Positions 45,889-55,661 of a stretch of 64,000 nt of DNA are shown here, in pieces. A model generated the notes under the pieces. It worked only from the letters and a program-made list of their open reading frames with translations. It did no database searches and was not told the DNA's origin. The position numbers and the translations under genes are program-made. Position 1 is the stretch's first letter. Each line of letters begins with the position of its first letter. The stretch comes from Salinarchaeum sp. IM2453 (GTDB taxonomy: Archaea > Halobacteriota > Halobacteria > Halobacteriales > Salinarchaeaceae): positions 809,226 to 873,225 of the forward strand of contig NZ_CP081183.1 of assembly GCF_019693215.1 (NCBI RefSeq), read 5' to 3'.

Positions 45889-47064
45889 TCAGATAAGTGA
45901 TGTCACAGTGTAAGCTCCGTACCCTACTGTTAAAGCCGCAACAAACGAAGCAATCCATGCAAGGACGGTTATTCCCATTTTACGGCGGCTCACTGAGCTG
46001 CCTCCAACAGCATATCCGCTGCCAATGATTGCGCTGATGATAATCTCATTAAAAGAGATGGGAATACCAAAAAGTACAGCAGTTTGCGCAATTGCAAACG
46101 ACGGAACAAGAGCAGCGATAGATCGGCGTGGGCCAAGCGACGAGTAGTCCTGTGAGATTGCCTTAATCATGCGGGGGGCACCAGTCCACGAACCAATAAG
46201 TAAGCCCAGTCCTCCACCAAATAGAATCAGCGTGATTGAAATCGAGAAGGGTTCAAGTAGAGGCAATAGAGGGCCAATGGTAAGCCCAACCTGACTACCA
46301 CCAGCAGAGAATGCAACAAGGCTGCCAAGCAAAATTAGAAACCGTCGCTGTGCAGTGACACGATCAGTACGGGTCCGTTGGTAAAGAATGCCGCCAGCAA
46401 GGCCTGCAGCAACAAGGGTGACAAGCGAGATACCAAGCATTGTGGTGTCTGTAAAAAATGCTGAGAGTTCGGCAGCAATAGTAGATCCGTCACCATTGCT
46501 CCCAAGCACCGCAAATTCAATATTCACGAGCATAGCGCCAACAACCGCTCCAACAAGAGACATCGAGACAGATGGAGAATCATATTCGCGGAGAAATCTA
46601 GCAACAGCATAGGCAACACCACCGCCGATGAAAGGAGTCAAAATCCACATTGCGCCAATTTCAGCGTATTTCTCCCAAGCTGGAGCACCGCCCATGGCAA
46701 GTCCAACACCAATAACAGCACCAGTGACGGTGAAAGCAGTAGCAATTGGATATCCTGTAAAAACACCAAAAGCAACAAGAGCAGCAGCGAGCGAAAGAGC
46801 AATTGCGGCGGCCTGAGCAGATAGCTCTTCTCCAATGATCAGTTCCTGGCCAACTGCTTCAGTAACATTTTGGCCTTGTAAAACGGCACCAGCAAGACAT
46901 AAAATGCCAACAAGAAGTCCGGCCCGCATTATTGAAATCGCATTGGCACCAACAGCCGGAGCAAATGGCGTAGACCCACTTGATCCGGCGCCAATAGACC
47001 ACGACATGAATGCACTGGCTATAACAGCGATAAACAACGTCGCCAGTGTCGCAATATCTACCAT
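45889..47064 (-). CDS. Inorganic phosphate transporter, PitA family
   Basis: A 391-residue protein with about ten spans. The family repeats appear as FMSWSIGAGSSGSTPFAPAVGANAISIMRAG near the start (the equivalent of GxNDxANxxGxxVG) and a second half after about residue 230 (SAGGSQVGLTIGPLL). The canonical ND pair is not obvious in the first repeat, where GAGSSGST is found instead; haloarchaeal Pit homologues often diverge here. It is expected to couple phosphate uptake to protons or sodium. No PhoU gene is next to it; a DUF5828 gene lies upstream. Confidence 0.82.
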   Translation of the reverse strand: MVDIATLATLFIAVIASAFMSWSIGAGSSGSTPFAPAVGANAISIMRAGLLVGILCLAGAVLQGQNVTEAVGQELIIGEELSAQAAAIALSLAAALVAFGVFTGYPIATAFTVTGAVIGVGLAMGGAPAWEKYAEIGAMWILTPFIGGGVAYAVARFLREYDSPSVSMSLVGAVVGAMLVNIEFAVLGSNGDGSTIAAELSAFFTDTTMLGISLVTLVAAGLAGGILYQRTRTDRVTAQRRFLILLGSLVAFSAGGSQVGLTIGPLLPLLEPFSISITLILFGGGLGLLIGSWTGAPRMIKAISQDYSSLGPRRSIAALVPSFAIAQTAVLFGIPISFNEIIISAIIGSGYAVGGSSVSRRKMGITVLAWIASFVAALTVGYGAYTVTSLI

Positions 47065-47144
47065 TGATACCGAATTTAGTACTGAGATACAAGTTACTTA
47101 TTCTTCACTGGAGCGGATTAGGATCTGTATCTGTTTAACTTAGA

Positions 47145-47834
47145 TTAGTTGACAGTATGTTTAGACTCTTCAGAATCTTCTGTAGACGGGAGAGATTCAA
47201 TACCTTCAGCAGCCTCAATTTGCTCGGTTTCTTTCTCGGTTGTGACATGCCAGCGTTTAATTTCATCATCGTATGTATGGAGTTGTTCTGAAACAGCGTC
47301 TTTTAACTCATCATCGTTGACATTAACCTCGAAGGTAAATTCTCCCTGGTCGGTCTGTTGAATATTTGCACTAATGAGGTCATTGTCAAAGTAGTATGGA
47401 GCGAGTTGTGTCATCACGCGCTTGTAGACCGTATCTTCGACTTTTCTAATCGCCTTCCGGCTTGCAGAGTCAGCGGCACGAGTGACATAATCGATTGACT
47501 CACTCCAGCGGCCAACAGCCTTTTCACGGTCTTCAGTCAGTTTTTCATATGACTCGCTGAGCTTTTCGCCTGCTTTTTTAATATCTTCATCAGGGTCCTT
47601 TCCTGCTTGTTCTCCTTCACCCTCTTTGACGTGTGCTTGTTCAGCGGTTTTCTCGCTCACATCTTCATCAATAGTTTCATGAGCACGAGGGCGCCATTGG
47701 TCCCACTCTTCAAACGCATCAGGGTACTCTTCATCAGCACCAGTTTCGCGGAGTGCCTGTGTAATCCGCTCACCATGTTCAACGACATCTCCCCAATCGC
47801 TTTGAACTTTGAATCCAGATACGCTTTCTTCCAT
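47145..47834 (-). CDS. DUF5828 haloarchaeal protein
   Basis: A 229-residue, very acidic soluble protein, mostly predicted helix (KKAGEKLSESYEKLTEDREKA). A basic stretch, SASRKAIRKVEDTVYKRVM, near residue 123 is followed by a mixed domain. It matches the DUF5828 family found in haloarchaea. No catalytic motif is recognised and its function is unknown. It is 80 bp upstream of the Pit-like gene on the same strand and may be co-transcribed with it. Confidence 0.75.
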   Translation of the reverse strand: MEESVSGFKVQSDWGDVVEHGERITQALRETGADEEYPDAFEEWDQWRPRAHETIDEDVSEKTAEQAHVKEGEGEQAGKDPDEDIKKAGEKLSESYEKLTEDREKAVGRWSESIDYVTRAADSASRKAIRKVEDTVYKRVMTQLAPYYFDNDLISANIQQTDQGEFTFEVNVNDDELKDAVSEQLHTYDDEIKRWHVTTEKETEQIEAAEGIESLPSTEDSEESKHTVN

Positions 47835-47995
47835 AATCAGTTGAAAAAGAGGTGGTTATACAGTTGGTTGTAAGCAAGGGCTATTTGAGAGCAGTACCGA
47901 CCGACACGAAATCGTGTACTCACATTGAGAAGCCTAGGTTGCAGTGAATAAATCTTTCTCGGTCAGAGAAAGGTGAATAGGCTATCTTCTCAGAG

Positions 47996-48598
47996 TTATT
48001 CAGTGATCTGTGCTCGACCACTTGTTGCGCTTTGGATGCGGTCCTTGAGAGAGATAGTCGCGTCTTCATCGATTTGGATTGAGAAAACAACGTCTTCCTC
48101 ATACTGTGCCGTAAATTCGGCTTGACTACTCTCTAGAATACCACGAACAGTACCAGAGTCATCATACGTCACCTGAACATCAAAGCGTTGCTGTGGCCGC
48201 TGGGTTATGATGTCAGCTGTTTCGATTGCTTCGGCGGCGGCCCGCGAATACGCGCTTACAAGTCCACCAATACCAAGATTAGTCCCTCCGTAGTACCGTG
48301 TGACAACAGCAGCAACATTCTCAAGATTTTCCCCCTGTAGAACATTCATTATCGGTTGGCCTGCAGATCCACTTGGCTCGTTATCATCATTCTCGTATTC
48401 ACGAAGAAAGTCGCCTTCTCGAACCCGATATGCTGGAACATTATGTGTTGCGTCTGGATGCTGCCCCCGGATTGCTGATATAAATGATTCAGCAGCATCG
48501 ATAGACTGGACGGGAGCCACATAACCGATGAACTCCGATCCTTGTATCTCAAAAGAGGCCTGTCCCTGAGAAGTGATCGTACGATAACTGTCAGTCAT
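47996..48598 (-). CDS. IMPACT/YigZ-family protein
   Basis: A 200-residue YigZ/UPF0029 protein. The N-terminal domain shows GSEFIGYVAPV near residue 19, DATHNVPAYRVREG near 48 and the family signature NDDNEPSGSAGQPIMNVL near 71. The C-terminal ferredoxin-like part follows at about residue 135. Eukaryotic IMPACT regulates Gcn2; prokaryotic function is unclear. Its start overlaps the stop of the upstream ACT-domain gene by ATGA. Confidence 0.92.
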   Translation of the reverse strand: MTDSYRTITSQGQASFEIQGSEFIGYVAPVQSIDAAESFISAIRGQHPDATHNVPAYRVREGDFLREYENDDNEPSGSAGQPIMNVLQGENLENVAAVVTRYYGGTNLGIGGLVSAYSRAAAEAIETADIITQRPQQRFDVQVTYDDSGTVRGILESSQAEFTAQYEEDVVFSIQIDEDATISLKDRIQSATSGRAQITE

Positions 48599-49098
48599 TG
48601 TATCTCGACTGATCGAACATATGGTAAGTTAGTAAGATCATTAATCAACTCACCGGGAAGTTCTTCATCACTGACAACATGCAACCGGGGTTCATCAGTG
48701 AACTCAGGATCCTCGGTAATAAGCTGCCGAATAGTAATATCATATTCAGCTAGAAGCGCAGAAACGTCGGCGACAATACCCCGTTCCTCAGCATCACGCA
48801 CTGCAACAGTTAGGACCGTCAAATCAAGAACAGGGCCCAAATCCATAAGGCTTGGAACCTGTGATATATTTTGGAAGATACGACGAAGTTCGTCATCTTC
48901 AAGGATGGCATCTGTTGTTGAGTCAACAACGCGCCGATCAACACCAAGTTCACGGGCAATTCCCGTATTGGGAATTTCAATTCCACCAGAAACAACTCGA
49001 CCTTCATCGTTCACGGAAAACCCTCGCTCAAGTAATAGTCGAATAACAGTCTGTTGGCTCGGGCTGCCTTCGAACTTCTCCATTATTTGTTCGAACAT
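48595..49098 (-). CDS. ACT-domain regulator of amino-acid metabolism (COG2061-like)
   Basis: A 167-residue protein with an N-terminal helix-turn-helix-like region (SPSQQTVIRLLLERGF, then IARELGVDRRVVDST) and a C-terminal ACT domain (LTVLTVAVRDAEERGIVADVS to VRSVEIQ). ACT domains bind amino acids; together this suggests an amino-acid-responsive DNA-binding protein. The target genes are unknown; hisB lies 131 bp downstream of the window-ordered neighbour but on the same strand further upstream. It is co-translated with YigZ. Confidence 0.82.
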   Translation of the reverse strand: MFEQIMEKFEGSPSQQTVIRLLLERGFSVNDEGRVVSGGIEIPNTGIARELGVDRRVVDSTTDAILEDDELRRIFQNISQVPSLMDLGPVLDLTVLTVAVRDAEERGIVADVSALLAEYDITIRQLITEDPEFTDEPRLHVVSDEELPGELINDLTNLPYVRSVEIQ

Positions 49099-49229
49099 AT
49101 CTGTACATTCACGTTTTGAGGCCTTGAAGATGGTCTTTGTTGTCCAAAGACGAGTAAAATAAGCCAGTGTAACTCACTGTGCACAGAGGTAGTTGTGGTA
49201 TTCAGAGAAAGGCCTGTAATAGGCTGTAT

Positions 49230-49817
49230 TCACAGTGAATTTTTGGTGCTAGGGGTGCCACTACGCCGTTGGTCGATACGTGTTGCATCATCAAGTGCTC
49301 GAGCAGTTGCTTTGAACAGAGCTTCAATTTCGTGGTGAGCATTTGCTCCAGAAACCTCAGTGTGGAGGGTTATATTCGATTGCATGGCAAATGACTCAAA
49401 AAAGTGCCGAGCCATATCGCTGGTAAAATCACCAACAGCGGATTGAGAAAAGTCTCCATCAAAATAAAACCGGGGACGACCAGATAGATCAACGACGACA
49501 CCGGCTACAGACTCATCAAGCGGAACCCGCCGATCTGCAAATCGAGTGATTCGACTACGGTCACCAAGAGCCTCATCAAAGGCAGTACCAAGGACAATAC
49601 CAACATCCTCTACAGTGTGATGATCATCGATGTTTAGGTCACCATCACAAGAGACGGTAATATCAAAGAGACCATGTTTGGCAAATGACGTCAACATGTG
49701 ATCAAAAAAGCCAATTCCGGTATCAACGGTTGCTTCACCATCGCCATCAACTTCGAGGGTAACTTCAATTTCAGTTTCGGCTGTGGATCGGGTTTTTGCC
49801 GCTGCTCTGGAAGTCAT
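49230..49817 (-). CDS. hisB: Imidazoleglycerol-phosphate dehydratase
   Basis: HisB dehydrates imidazoleglycerol phosphate, step six of histidine synthesis; this is the monofunctional form. Motifs are [15 protein letters not shown] near residue 38, [14 protein letters not shown] near 66 (metal-binding His/Glu) and [16 protein letters not shown] near 160. The start chosen is [11 protein letters not shown] (195 residues). hisA lies upstream in the same orientation, but they are separated by 582 bp containing a 360-bp TnpB-derived element. Confidence 0.96.
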   Translation of the reverse strand: MTSRAAAKTRSTAETEIEVTLEVDGDGEATVDTGIGFFDHMLTSFAKHGLFDITVSCDGDLNIDDHHTVEDVGIVLGTAFDEALGDRSRITRFADRRVPLDESVAGVVVDLSGRPRFYFDGDFSQSAVGDFTSDMARHFFESFAMQSNITLHTEVSGANAHHEIEALFKATARALDDATRIDQRRSGTPSTKNSL

Positions 49818-49894
49818 GACTAGAATAAACAGCGGCATCCATATATCAATGACGAGTCAATAAACTATTTCACTCAATTTCCCTGACTCATGAC

Positions 49895-49924
49895 AGTTGT
49901 TGATAATGCGATCTCTTTATTCAG
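49895..49924 (+). repeat. Family D terminal repeat, solo
   Basis: AGTTGTTGATAATGCGATCT followed by CTTTATTCAG matches the family-D arms. No second arm was found nearby. It lies about 80 bp upstream of the hisB start. Confidence 0.5.
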
Positions 49925-50001
49925 TTCAGAACGCGCAACAAACCCGTTCGATATGCAACTGCGTATCGAATAGTGAATAGCATATTTGTATTTTTAAGTT
50001 C

Positions 50002-50361
50002 TACAGGCTACGTTCCCGTCCTCAAGGAGCGAGTAGGGCGGGGATACAGCCGTCACTCAGCCGCATCAAACCATTCAACAAATTGATACCAGACATTGAA
50101 TTGTGACGGGCTTTACTCATGAGACTGGCTTCGGGTGAGATCATAACCACAGTCAGACTCCATCTTGCCGTCACCATCGAGTAGGGTTGAGACAATCCAA
50201 AGCAACGCCTGCGGAGACTGGCACCGCTGTGAGCCTGTCCCAGCGCAGGATAGTGCTTGGAAGTGCTGTCGTGGAACCAGAAACTCCGGTCCGAAAGGAG
50301 AAAGTCCGCCCTCAACAAAGCGAGGGCGCAGCCCGAGCGGAGTAGAGCGGGGTAAGTTCAC
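50002..50361 (+). mobile_element. Family C long element, second TnpB-deleted copy
   Basis: It has the same structure and almost the same length as 15682-16042: left end TACAGGCTACGTTCCC, an inverted CCGTCAC/GTGACGG pair, the last 55 TnpB codons (50181-50345, VGLRQSKATPAETG), then the right end GAGCGGGGTAAGTTCAC. It is preceded by TTTTTAAGTT. It is inserted between hisA and hisB and may separate a former operon. Confidence 0.75.
50181..50345 (+). pseudogene. TnpB C-terminal tail (55 codons), second copy
   Basis: It reads VGLRQSKATPAETGTAV, then SAVVEPETPVRKE and ends ARAE-TAG, parallel to 15862-16026. It has the same number of codons, with many third-position and some amino-acid differences, so the two copies are not recent duplicates. 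Confidence 0.7.
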
Positions 50362-50399
50362 TAACTGACAAGGGGATCGATCGTTGAGAGAGATTCGCA

Positions 50400-51137
50400 C
50401 TATCTTACAGACTGAACGGCAGACAGTGCTTCATCAAACGTTAATTCTCCTTCATACAATGCAGAACCAATAACAACGGCAGACGCCCCCGTAGATTGTA
50501 ATTCTTGGATATCTTCCTGCGTTGCAACGCCACCGCTTGCAATTACAGGAATATTAACAGCGTCAACAACAGCAGCGGTGTGCTCTGACCGGACACCGGC
50601 TAATTGTCCTTCAACATCAACATCAGTGAACAGAATCGCGGCTGCACCCAGATTCTCGTACCGAGATGCTGCCTCTGCTGGGGCAATCCCTGTTCCTTCA
50701 GTCCAACCCTCAACGACCACTTCACCATTTTTTGCGTCAAGGCTTACAACAACACTATCTGGCCGGCGATCATTGATCTCTTCCACAATACTCGGGTTTT
50801 CAACCGCTGCAGTACCCAAGATAACGCGATCAACTCCAAGATCAAGAAGTTCAATAGCATCAGAAGCGGTACGGATTCCTCCGCCAACCTGAATTGTGAC
50901 AGTGTCAGATAAATCGACAATCGATTCGATTGTCTCTGCATTAACTCGCTTACCCTCAAAAGCACCATCAAGATCAACGATATGAAGTGTCTGAGCACCA
51001 GCATCAATCCAATCTCGTGCAGTTTTGACTGGATCACCATATTCACTACCAGTACCACGTTTCCCGCCGATTAGCTGGACGGCCTGGCCATCTTGAATAT
51101 CAACGGCTGGAATAATCTCAAATGACGCTGAGTCCAT
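50400..51137 (-). CDS. hisA: ProFAR isomerase HisA
   Basis: 1-(5-phosphoribosyl)-5-[(5-phosphoribosylamino)methylideneamino]imidazole-4-carboxamide isomerase of histidine synthesis. The half-barrel repeats are visible: PAVDIQDGQAVQL near residue 9 with the first catalytic Asp, VQVGGGIRTASDA near 83, VVSLDAKNGEVVVEGW near 125 with the second Asp, LFTDVDVEG near 165, and IASGGVATQEDI near 200. Length 245 is normal. Its TAG stop lies 39 bp from the end of the family-C long element. Confidence 0.96.
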   Translation of the reverse strand: MDSASFEIIPAVDIQDGQAVQLIGGKRGTGSEYGDPVKTARDWIDAGAQTLHIVDLDGAFEGKRVNAETIESIVDLSDTVTIQVGGGIRTASDAIELLDLGVDRVILGTAAVENPSIVEEINDRRPDSVVVSLDAKNGEVVVEGWTEGTGIAPAEAASRYENLGAAAILFTDVDVEGQLAGVRSEHTAAVVDAVNIPVIASGGVATQEDIQELQSTGASAVVIGSALYEGELTFDEALSAVQSVR

Positions 51138-51244
51138 ACAGATTCATAGACACAGGAGGTCAAAAAGAACAGGAAATATCGAGCAGAAGAGACAATTAAC
51201 CTGCTACAATCAAGTCAGAGTTCACTTGTGCGTTCGGAATGGGA

Positions 51245-52159
51245 TTACGAGATTTTTTCGTATTGATCAGAGAGTTTTTCTGCAGCGTCATCAAGGAGTT
51301 CGTATTCTTCTTCGTTAAGGTCCCACTCAATTACCTCTTCAACTCCATCAGAGCCAAGTTTAACCGGTACGCCCATCGCAGTATCATCATATCCATATTC
51401 ACCATCGAGGGCAACGGAGCATGGAAGTACTTCTCCAGTATCATGAAGGATCGATTCAACAATGTGAGCAACACCGGTAGCTGGTCCCCACTGTGTTGCA
51501 CCTTTACGCTCGATCACATCCATTGCGGATGCTTGAAGATCAGATAGAATTTCTTCGCGTTCATCAGCGGAGAATGCTGGATCCGTCCCGTTTACTCGGA
51601 CTTTCGAGAAGACAGGAACCTGTGCATCACCGTGTTCACCCAAGATTGTTGCATCTATATTCTGGACCGGTACCTCAAACCGTTCCGATAGCACATATCT
51701 GAACCGAGCAGAGTCAAGTCGGCCACCAAATCCAATAACCTGCTCTCGAGAACGGGATCCAGATTCGTAGAGATGACGATTAAGGAGATCAACAGGATTG
51801 GAAGTAGTGACAGTAATGAAATCTTCGTTGTACTCTGCCAATGAAGATTGGATATCCTCCATAATCGGAGCATTATCTTCAGCCAAATCAATACGGGTCT
51901 GGCCAGGTTGACGAGGGATACCAGCTGTGATAACGACAACATCTGAGCCAGCGGTATCAGAGTAGTCTCCTTGCCGGACAGTCGTGTTTGAATCGTATGC
52001 AACACCGTGGTTGGTATCCGCTGCTTCACCGATTGTCTCGTCTTCCTTGTCCGGAATATCTACAAAAACCAGTTCATCAGCAATGTCACGATACGCGATA
52101 TTGTAGCCGGCCGCGGCACCAACAGTGCCCGCGGCACCAACTACGCTTACCTTCGTCAT
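51245..52159 (-). CDS. mdh: Malate dehydrogenase
   Basis: A 304-residue MDH of the LDH-like type known from haloarchaea, oxidising malate to oxaloacetate with NAD. It starts [18 protein letters not shown], the nucleotide-binding GxxGxx[15 protein letters not shown] near residue 80 is the mobile loop with the substrate Arg residues, [13 protein letters not shown] near 115, and [13 protein letters not shown] near 175 contains the catalytic His. An upstream in-frame ATG adds 21 non-conserved residues and was rejected. It is divergent from the SSSCA1-like gene. Confidence 0.96.
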   Translation of the reverse strand: MTKVSVVGAAGTVGAAAGYNIAYRDIADELVFVDIPDKEDETIGEAADTNHGVAYDSNTTVRQGDYSDTAGSDVVVITAGIPRQPGQTRIDLAEDNAPIMEDIQSSLAEYNEDFITVTTSNPVDLLNRHLYESGSRSREQVIGFGGRLDSARFRYVLSERFEVPVQNIDATILGEHGDAQVPVFSKVRVNGTDPAFSADEREEILSDLQASAMDVIERKGATQWGPATGVAHIVESILHDTGEVLPCSVALDGEYGYDDTAMGVPVKLGSDGVEEVIEWDLNEEEYELLDDAAEKLSDQYEKIS

Positions 52160-52330
52160 ACTATGCCAAATGTCACATTTCCATTTGTTAAACGCTTCGA
52201 AAAGTGGTTTTAAAACAGACATCTGCCGTTAAAAATATTCGACGATAGTCGAATTGGTGGAGGCAGTAATTATTTAGACCAGCTGTAAGAAGACAGACGA
52301 CTTTTAATTCCAAGTTACCTTCTTATAGAT

Positions 52331-52858
52331 ATGAGCGATTTCGACAAGGAAGCTGAACGTGAGAAATTGCGTAAGCGGTTCCAAGAAGAAGAGAAAAAAC
52401 GAAAATCAGCCGAGCAGATGAGTGAGTTGCTGCTGAAGGGTGCAACAATGACAAACAAGCATTGCAGTGAGTGTGGGAATCCGATCTTCCGGATGAATGG
52501 ACAAGAATTCTGTCCAAACTGTCAAGGAAACCCAGAAGAGAATCAGAAAGAAAAAGAAATACAGGAAGAAGAGGAAAAGAACCCGATTCAAATAACTGGT
52601 GAAACAACAATCAAAGAGATGGAAGATGCTGAGTTGTCAACCCAGACTGAGCAACCATACTCAGAGTCGGACGAAGAGCAAACTGTTGAGATTGCGGATA
52701 CAGATCTGGAAGAGGGGTACAAAGCACTTGTCCAGGCATTAAACACACACGCTAAGCACGCTGCGTCGACAAGCGATCCACGAAAAGCAAAAGAACATCT
52801 TGAGGCTGCAAACGAAGCGGCCGACACACTTGGAACACTAAAACAGACACAGAAGTAG
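52331..52858 (+). CDS. SSSCA1 (Sjogren/scleroderma autoantigen 1)-type zinc-ribbon protein
   Basis: A 175-residue charged protein. An N-terminal helix (EKLRKRFQEEEKKRKSAEQM) leads to the SSSCA1 domain: MSELLLKGATMTNKHCSECG near residue 30, then IFRMNGQEFCPNCQG, one zinc ribbon. A long acidic, probably disordered linker follows, then a C-terminal helical region (YKALVQALNTHAKHAAS). Archaeal members are of unknown function. It is divergent from mdh and convergent with hef. Confidence 0.85.
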   Translation: MSDFDKEAEREKLRKRFQEEEKKRKSAEQMSELLLKGATMTNKHCSECGNPIFRMNGQEFCPNCQGNPEENQKEKEIQEEEEKNPIQITGETTIKEMEDAELSTQTEQPYSESDEEQTVEIADTDLEEGYKALVQALNTHAKHAASTSDPRKAKEHLEAANEAADTLGTLKQTQK

Positions 52859-52944
52859 GTGTCAAGGACACAGTATCTCTGTTCAGCCGACCTTGGGAAC
52901 CAGACTAAGACTTGGCAATATAGAACTTCGCAAATATTTTTTGA

Positions 52945-55350
52945 CTATTGATACTGAGATCCAACGACATCTCGGATTCGTTCAGCAGTTACCTCGCCAA
53001 CACCTTCTGCTTCCATGAGTGTCTGCTTATCAGCAGTCATGACAGCTTCTACAGACCCAAACTCAGAAAGCAATGATCTAGCTGTAACAGGGCCAATTTC
53101 AGCAATTGAGGCGACTACATACTCCTGCTGTTCAGACAGAGTTTTAGCCTGCTTTTCGCCGTGAACGCTGATGGTTCTATCGTTGTGTTCTTGCTCTCGG
53201 GTAGTAATCGTCGAGATAATCTTCGTGGTGTCGTCTTCATCGGAACTGAATAGAACGCTGACGCCAAAGTCAACAGCCAGAGAGGTTAATGATCCGCGGA
53301 TTGCATTAGGGTGGACATCCCGCTTTTCGTATAGGTTATCTCCCTCAATGAGAAATACCGACCGAGGATAGTGGCGAGTAAGGTCACTAGCTTGTTCGAA
53401 AAGTGAACGTTCTTCTCCCAAAAGCGTGTCAAGGAAGTCATCAACTGTTTTTCGCTCAACTGCGACCCGATCAGAGCAGATGTAATCTCCAACGCTGAGC
53501 GTCTCAAGACGGGTTTGGATATCACTACGCTTCGACAGTTGGCGAGCAACTGTCGAGTGGAGCTCCCGTTGGTCAACGACAACTTCAAGTTCATCAGTAG
53601 CAGGAACTGGAGTATCATCAGAGGATGCGCTATCGGCGTTATCACTTTGTTCTGTTACAGAAGAGATTGTTTGCTGCAATGTTGCCTGGCTCTGACCAGA
53701 GTCAGCATTTGTACTCTTAGAGCCAGTATTGTTCGAAACAGAACTAGAATCAGGCCGATCTCCAGAGGAGAAGTTTGTAAGATTGGCCTGGGACAATTCA
53801 GAGTTTAGCTCATCGGTCATTGACTTGAGTTCTCTGAGCTCTTCTTGCATTTTCTGTTCACGTCGTCGAGACATCCAGAAGAATGCCTCATCCCGGGTAT
53901 CTTCGGTCATAAGCACAACAACCGCTCCCTTTGCTTGGCGACCAGTACGACCTTTGCGCTGTATCGATCGAATTGCCGTTGGAACAGGTTCGTAGAACAG
54001 AACAAGATCGACTTCAGGAACATCGAGTCCCTCTTCCGCTACGGAGGTTGAAACAAGAACTTCAAAGTCGCCTGCACGAAAGGCATCAAGCGTTTCCTGT
54101 TGTTCTTTTTGTGTCATCCCGTCAGAATGTTCTTTGTCTCCCTGTCCGACAAATCGATGAGTGTCAAAGCTCTCACCGAGGATTTCCGTTAGAACTTCAG
54201 CTGTATCCCGAGACTCAGTGAATACAATTGCTCTGTCTCCACCATCGATCCCAAGTGTCTCAGCGAGACGGGCACGAGCACGTTCAAACTTTGGGTGTCG
54301 ACCATCGAAGTCCTCAACACGCCGTATAGCCTCAAGAATTTTCCCGTCTGAGATAAATCGTTGACTTGCTTTAGACGCCCCTGAAGAACGAGCAGCCTGT
54401 TGCTGACGGTCGAAGTATCGCTCAAGTGCTTCGACAGATTGTGTTTCGATTAACTCACGAGCACGCCGAATCTTCATAATCTCAGCGTGGATTGACATCG
54501 CCTGATAGCCGGCTGAATTGTCATTATCGATCAGCTCTTGGATCTTTCCACGCAGTTTATTGAGATCTTTCTGTGAAAGATCAGGATCGGAACGGTTGGT
54601 GATTCCGAGTTCACGGAGCGTCCCGAGTCGTTGTTTAATCACATCAACAAGCAGATCTCGAATATCGGCTAAGTCATCTGGAAGGGTTACTTGTTCCCAG
54701 TCAATTTCAGTTGCATGTGTATACGAATCAACATCGGCATCATCTTCTGTCATCACATCGACAGACTTGATGCCAAGATTCGAGCAAATAGTGACAATCT
54801 CATCTTTGTCACTTCCAGGTGATGCGCTCATGCCAGTAACAAGGGGCTGGTCAGCGTCCTCATGATATCGCTCTGCGATATAGGTATATGCGTAATCTCC
54901 GGTCGCACGATGACACTCATCAAAAGTGCAGTGTGTAACGGATTGAAGCGAGATTCGTCCGCCAATGAGGTCATTCTCGATAACTTGTGGAGTTGCAATA
55001 ACAATTTGGGATGTAGTCCAAAGCTCTTCCCGATCATCTGGTCGAACATCACCAGTAAAGACAACAACATCGTCTTCATCCATACGCAGTGCCTCACGGT
55101 AGAAGGTTGCGTGTTGTTGGACAAGCGGCTTTGTCGGAGCAAGCAAGAGAATCTTTCCACCAACCTCCTCAAGGCGGCGGACGGTAACAAGAAGGCTTAC
55201 TGTCGTCTTTCCAAGGCCGGTAGGAAGGCAGACAAGCGTATGATTCTCAAGTGCACGGTTTGCTAATCGCAACTGGTAGAGTCTACGTTCAACCGTCTTC
55301 GAGGTAAGGAGTGGGTGATCAATATATGCTTGTCCGTCCTGTGTCGCCAT
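52945..55350 (-). CDS. hef: Hef: XPF/FANCM-type helicase-nuclease
   Basis: Hef processes stalled replication forks and is the archaeal relative of FANCM/XPF. Of the 801 residues, the N-terminal about 550 form an SF2 helicase: VCLPTGLGKTTVSLL near 40 (motif I), FDECHRATGDY near 138 (DECH), and QRKGRTGRQAKG near 465 (motif VI). A Ser/Asp-rich linker (VSNNTGSKSTNADS) leads to the ERCC4 nuclease: VVDQRELHS near 605 and VAVERKTVDDFL near 645 (the ERKxxxD motif). Tandem HhH motifs end the protein (SEFGSVEAVMTADK). All modules are present, so it should be functional. Confidence 0.96.
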   Translation of the reverse strand: MATQDGQAYIDHPLLTSKTVERRLYQLRLANRALENHTLVCLPTGLGKTTVSLLVTVRRLEEVGGKILLLAPTKPLVQQHATFYREALRMDEDDVVVFTGDVRPDDREELWTTSQIVIATPQVIENDLIGGRISLQSVTHCTFDECHRATGDYAYTYIAERYHEDADQPLVTGMSASPGSDKDEIVTICSNLGIKSVDVMTEDDADVDSYTHATEIDWEQVTLPDDLADIRDLLVDVIKQRLGTLRELGITNRSDPDLSQKDLNKLRGKIQELIDNDNSAGYQAMSIHAEIMKIRRARELIETQSVEALERYFDRQQQAARSSGASKASQRFISDGKILEAIRRVEDFDGRHPKFERARARLAETLGIDGGDRAIVFTESRDTAEVLTEILGESFDTHRFVGQGDKEHSDGMTQKEQQETLDAFRAGDFEVLVSTSVAEEGLDVPEVDLVLFYEPVPTAIRSIQRKGRTGRQAKGAVVVLMTEDTRDEAFFWMSRRREQKMQEELRELKSMTDELNSELSQANLTNFSSGDRPDSSSVSNNTGSKSTNADSGQSQATLQQTISSVTEQSDNADSASSDDTPVPATDELEVVVDQRELHSTVARQLSKRSDIQTRLETLSVGDYICSDRVAVERKTVDDFLDTLLGEERSLFEQASDLTRHYPRSVFLIEGDNLYEKRDVHPNAIRGSLTSLAVDFGVSVLFSSDEDDTTKIISTITTREQEHNDRTISVHGEKQAKTLSEQQEYVVASIAEIGPVTARSLLSEFGSVEAVMTADKQTLMEAEGVGEVTAERIRDVVGSQYQ

Positions 55351-55403
55351 GTAAATCTATTATAGTTCCAGTCTGCAAAAGAGTTCATATACCACGGTGA
55401 AAG

Positions 55404-55443
55404 TGACCTCCATCCCCGGCTGAAGCGGGGAGTCCCATCAGAC
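55404..55443 (-). repeat. Family B right-end hairpin
   Basis: On the minus strand: CCCCGCTTCAGCCGGGGA is a hairpin followed by TGGAGGTCA, the family-B tail. The left end is not clear. Confidence 0.6.
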
Positions 55444-55548
55444 ATAGCGTTGCCCAAATTCCGATATTATCCGTTTCCTCTGTGGAAAAAGTCGCCTTTG
55501 TCCGCCAAATATACGTGCTAAAACGGAACTTTCTCTTTGATTCTCCGT

Positions 55549-55601
55549 TGGCCTCCTCCACACGGCTAGAACCGATGGGTGTTCGCCTTGAACCTCTGTA
55601 A
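55549..55601 (-). repeat. Family B mini-element
   Basis: On the minus strand it starts TTACAGAGGTTCAAGGCG and ends CTAGCCGTGTGGAGGAGGCCA. It is close to the copy at 29921 in its right half. Confidence 0.7.
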
Positions 55602-55661
55602 GCCGGAATTCCCGTGACTGACACTAGTGTGGAGCATTTCGCAACAAGATATAAAATGTGA

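Larger units (their letters stand above)
55351..55661. other. Gap with two family-B elements
   Basis: No gene is recognised between hef and the dolichol-kinase-like gene. Two family-B elements in the same orientation lie 105 bp apart (55404-55443 and 55549-55601). Confidence 0.5.

Noticed and set aside
55385-55624. 79-codon minus-strand frame
   Set aside because: It spans two family-B elements and the DNA between them; repetitive origin explains the open frame.
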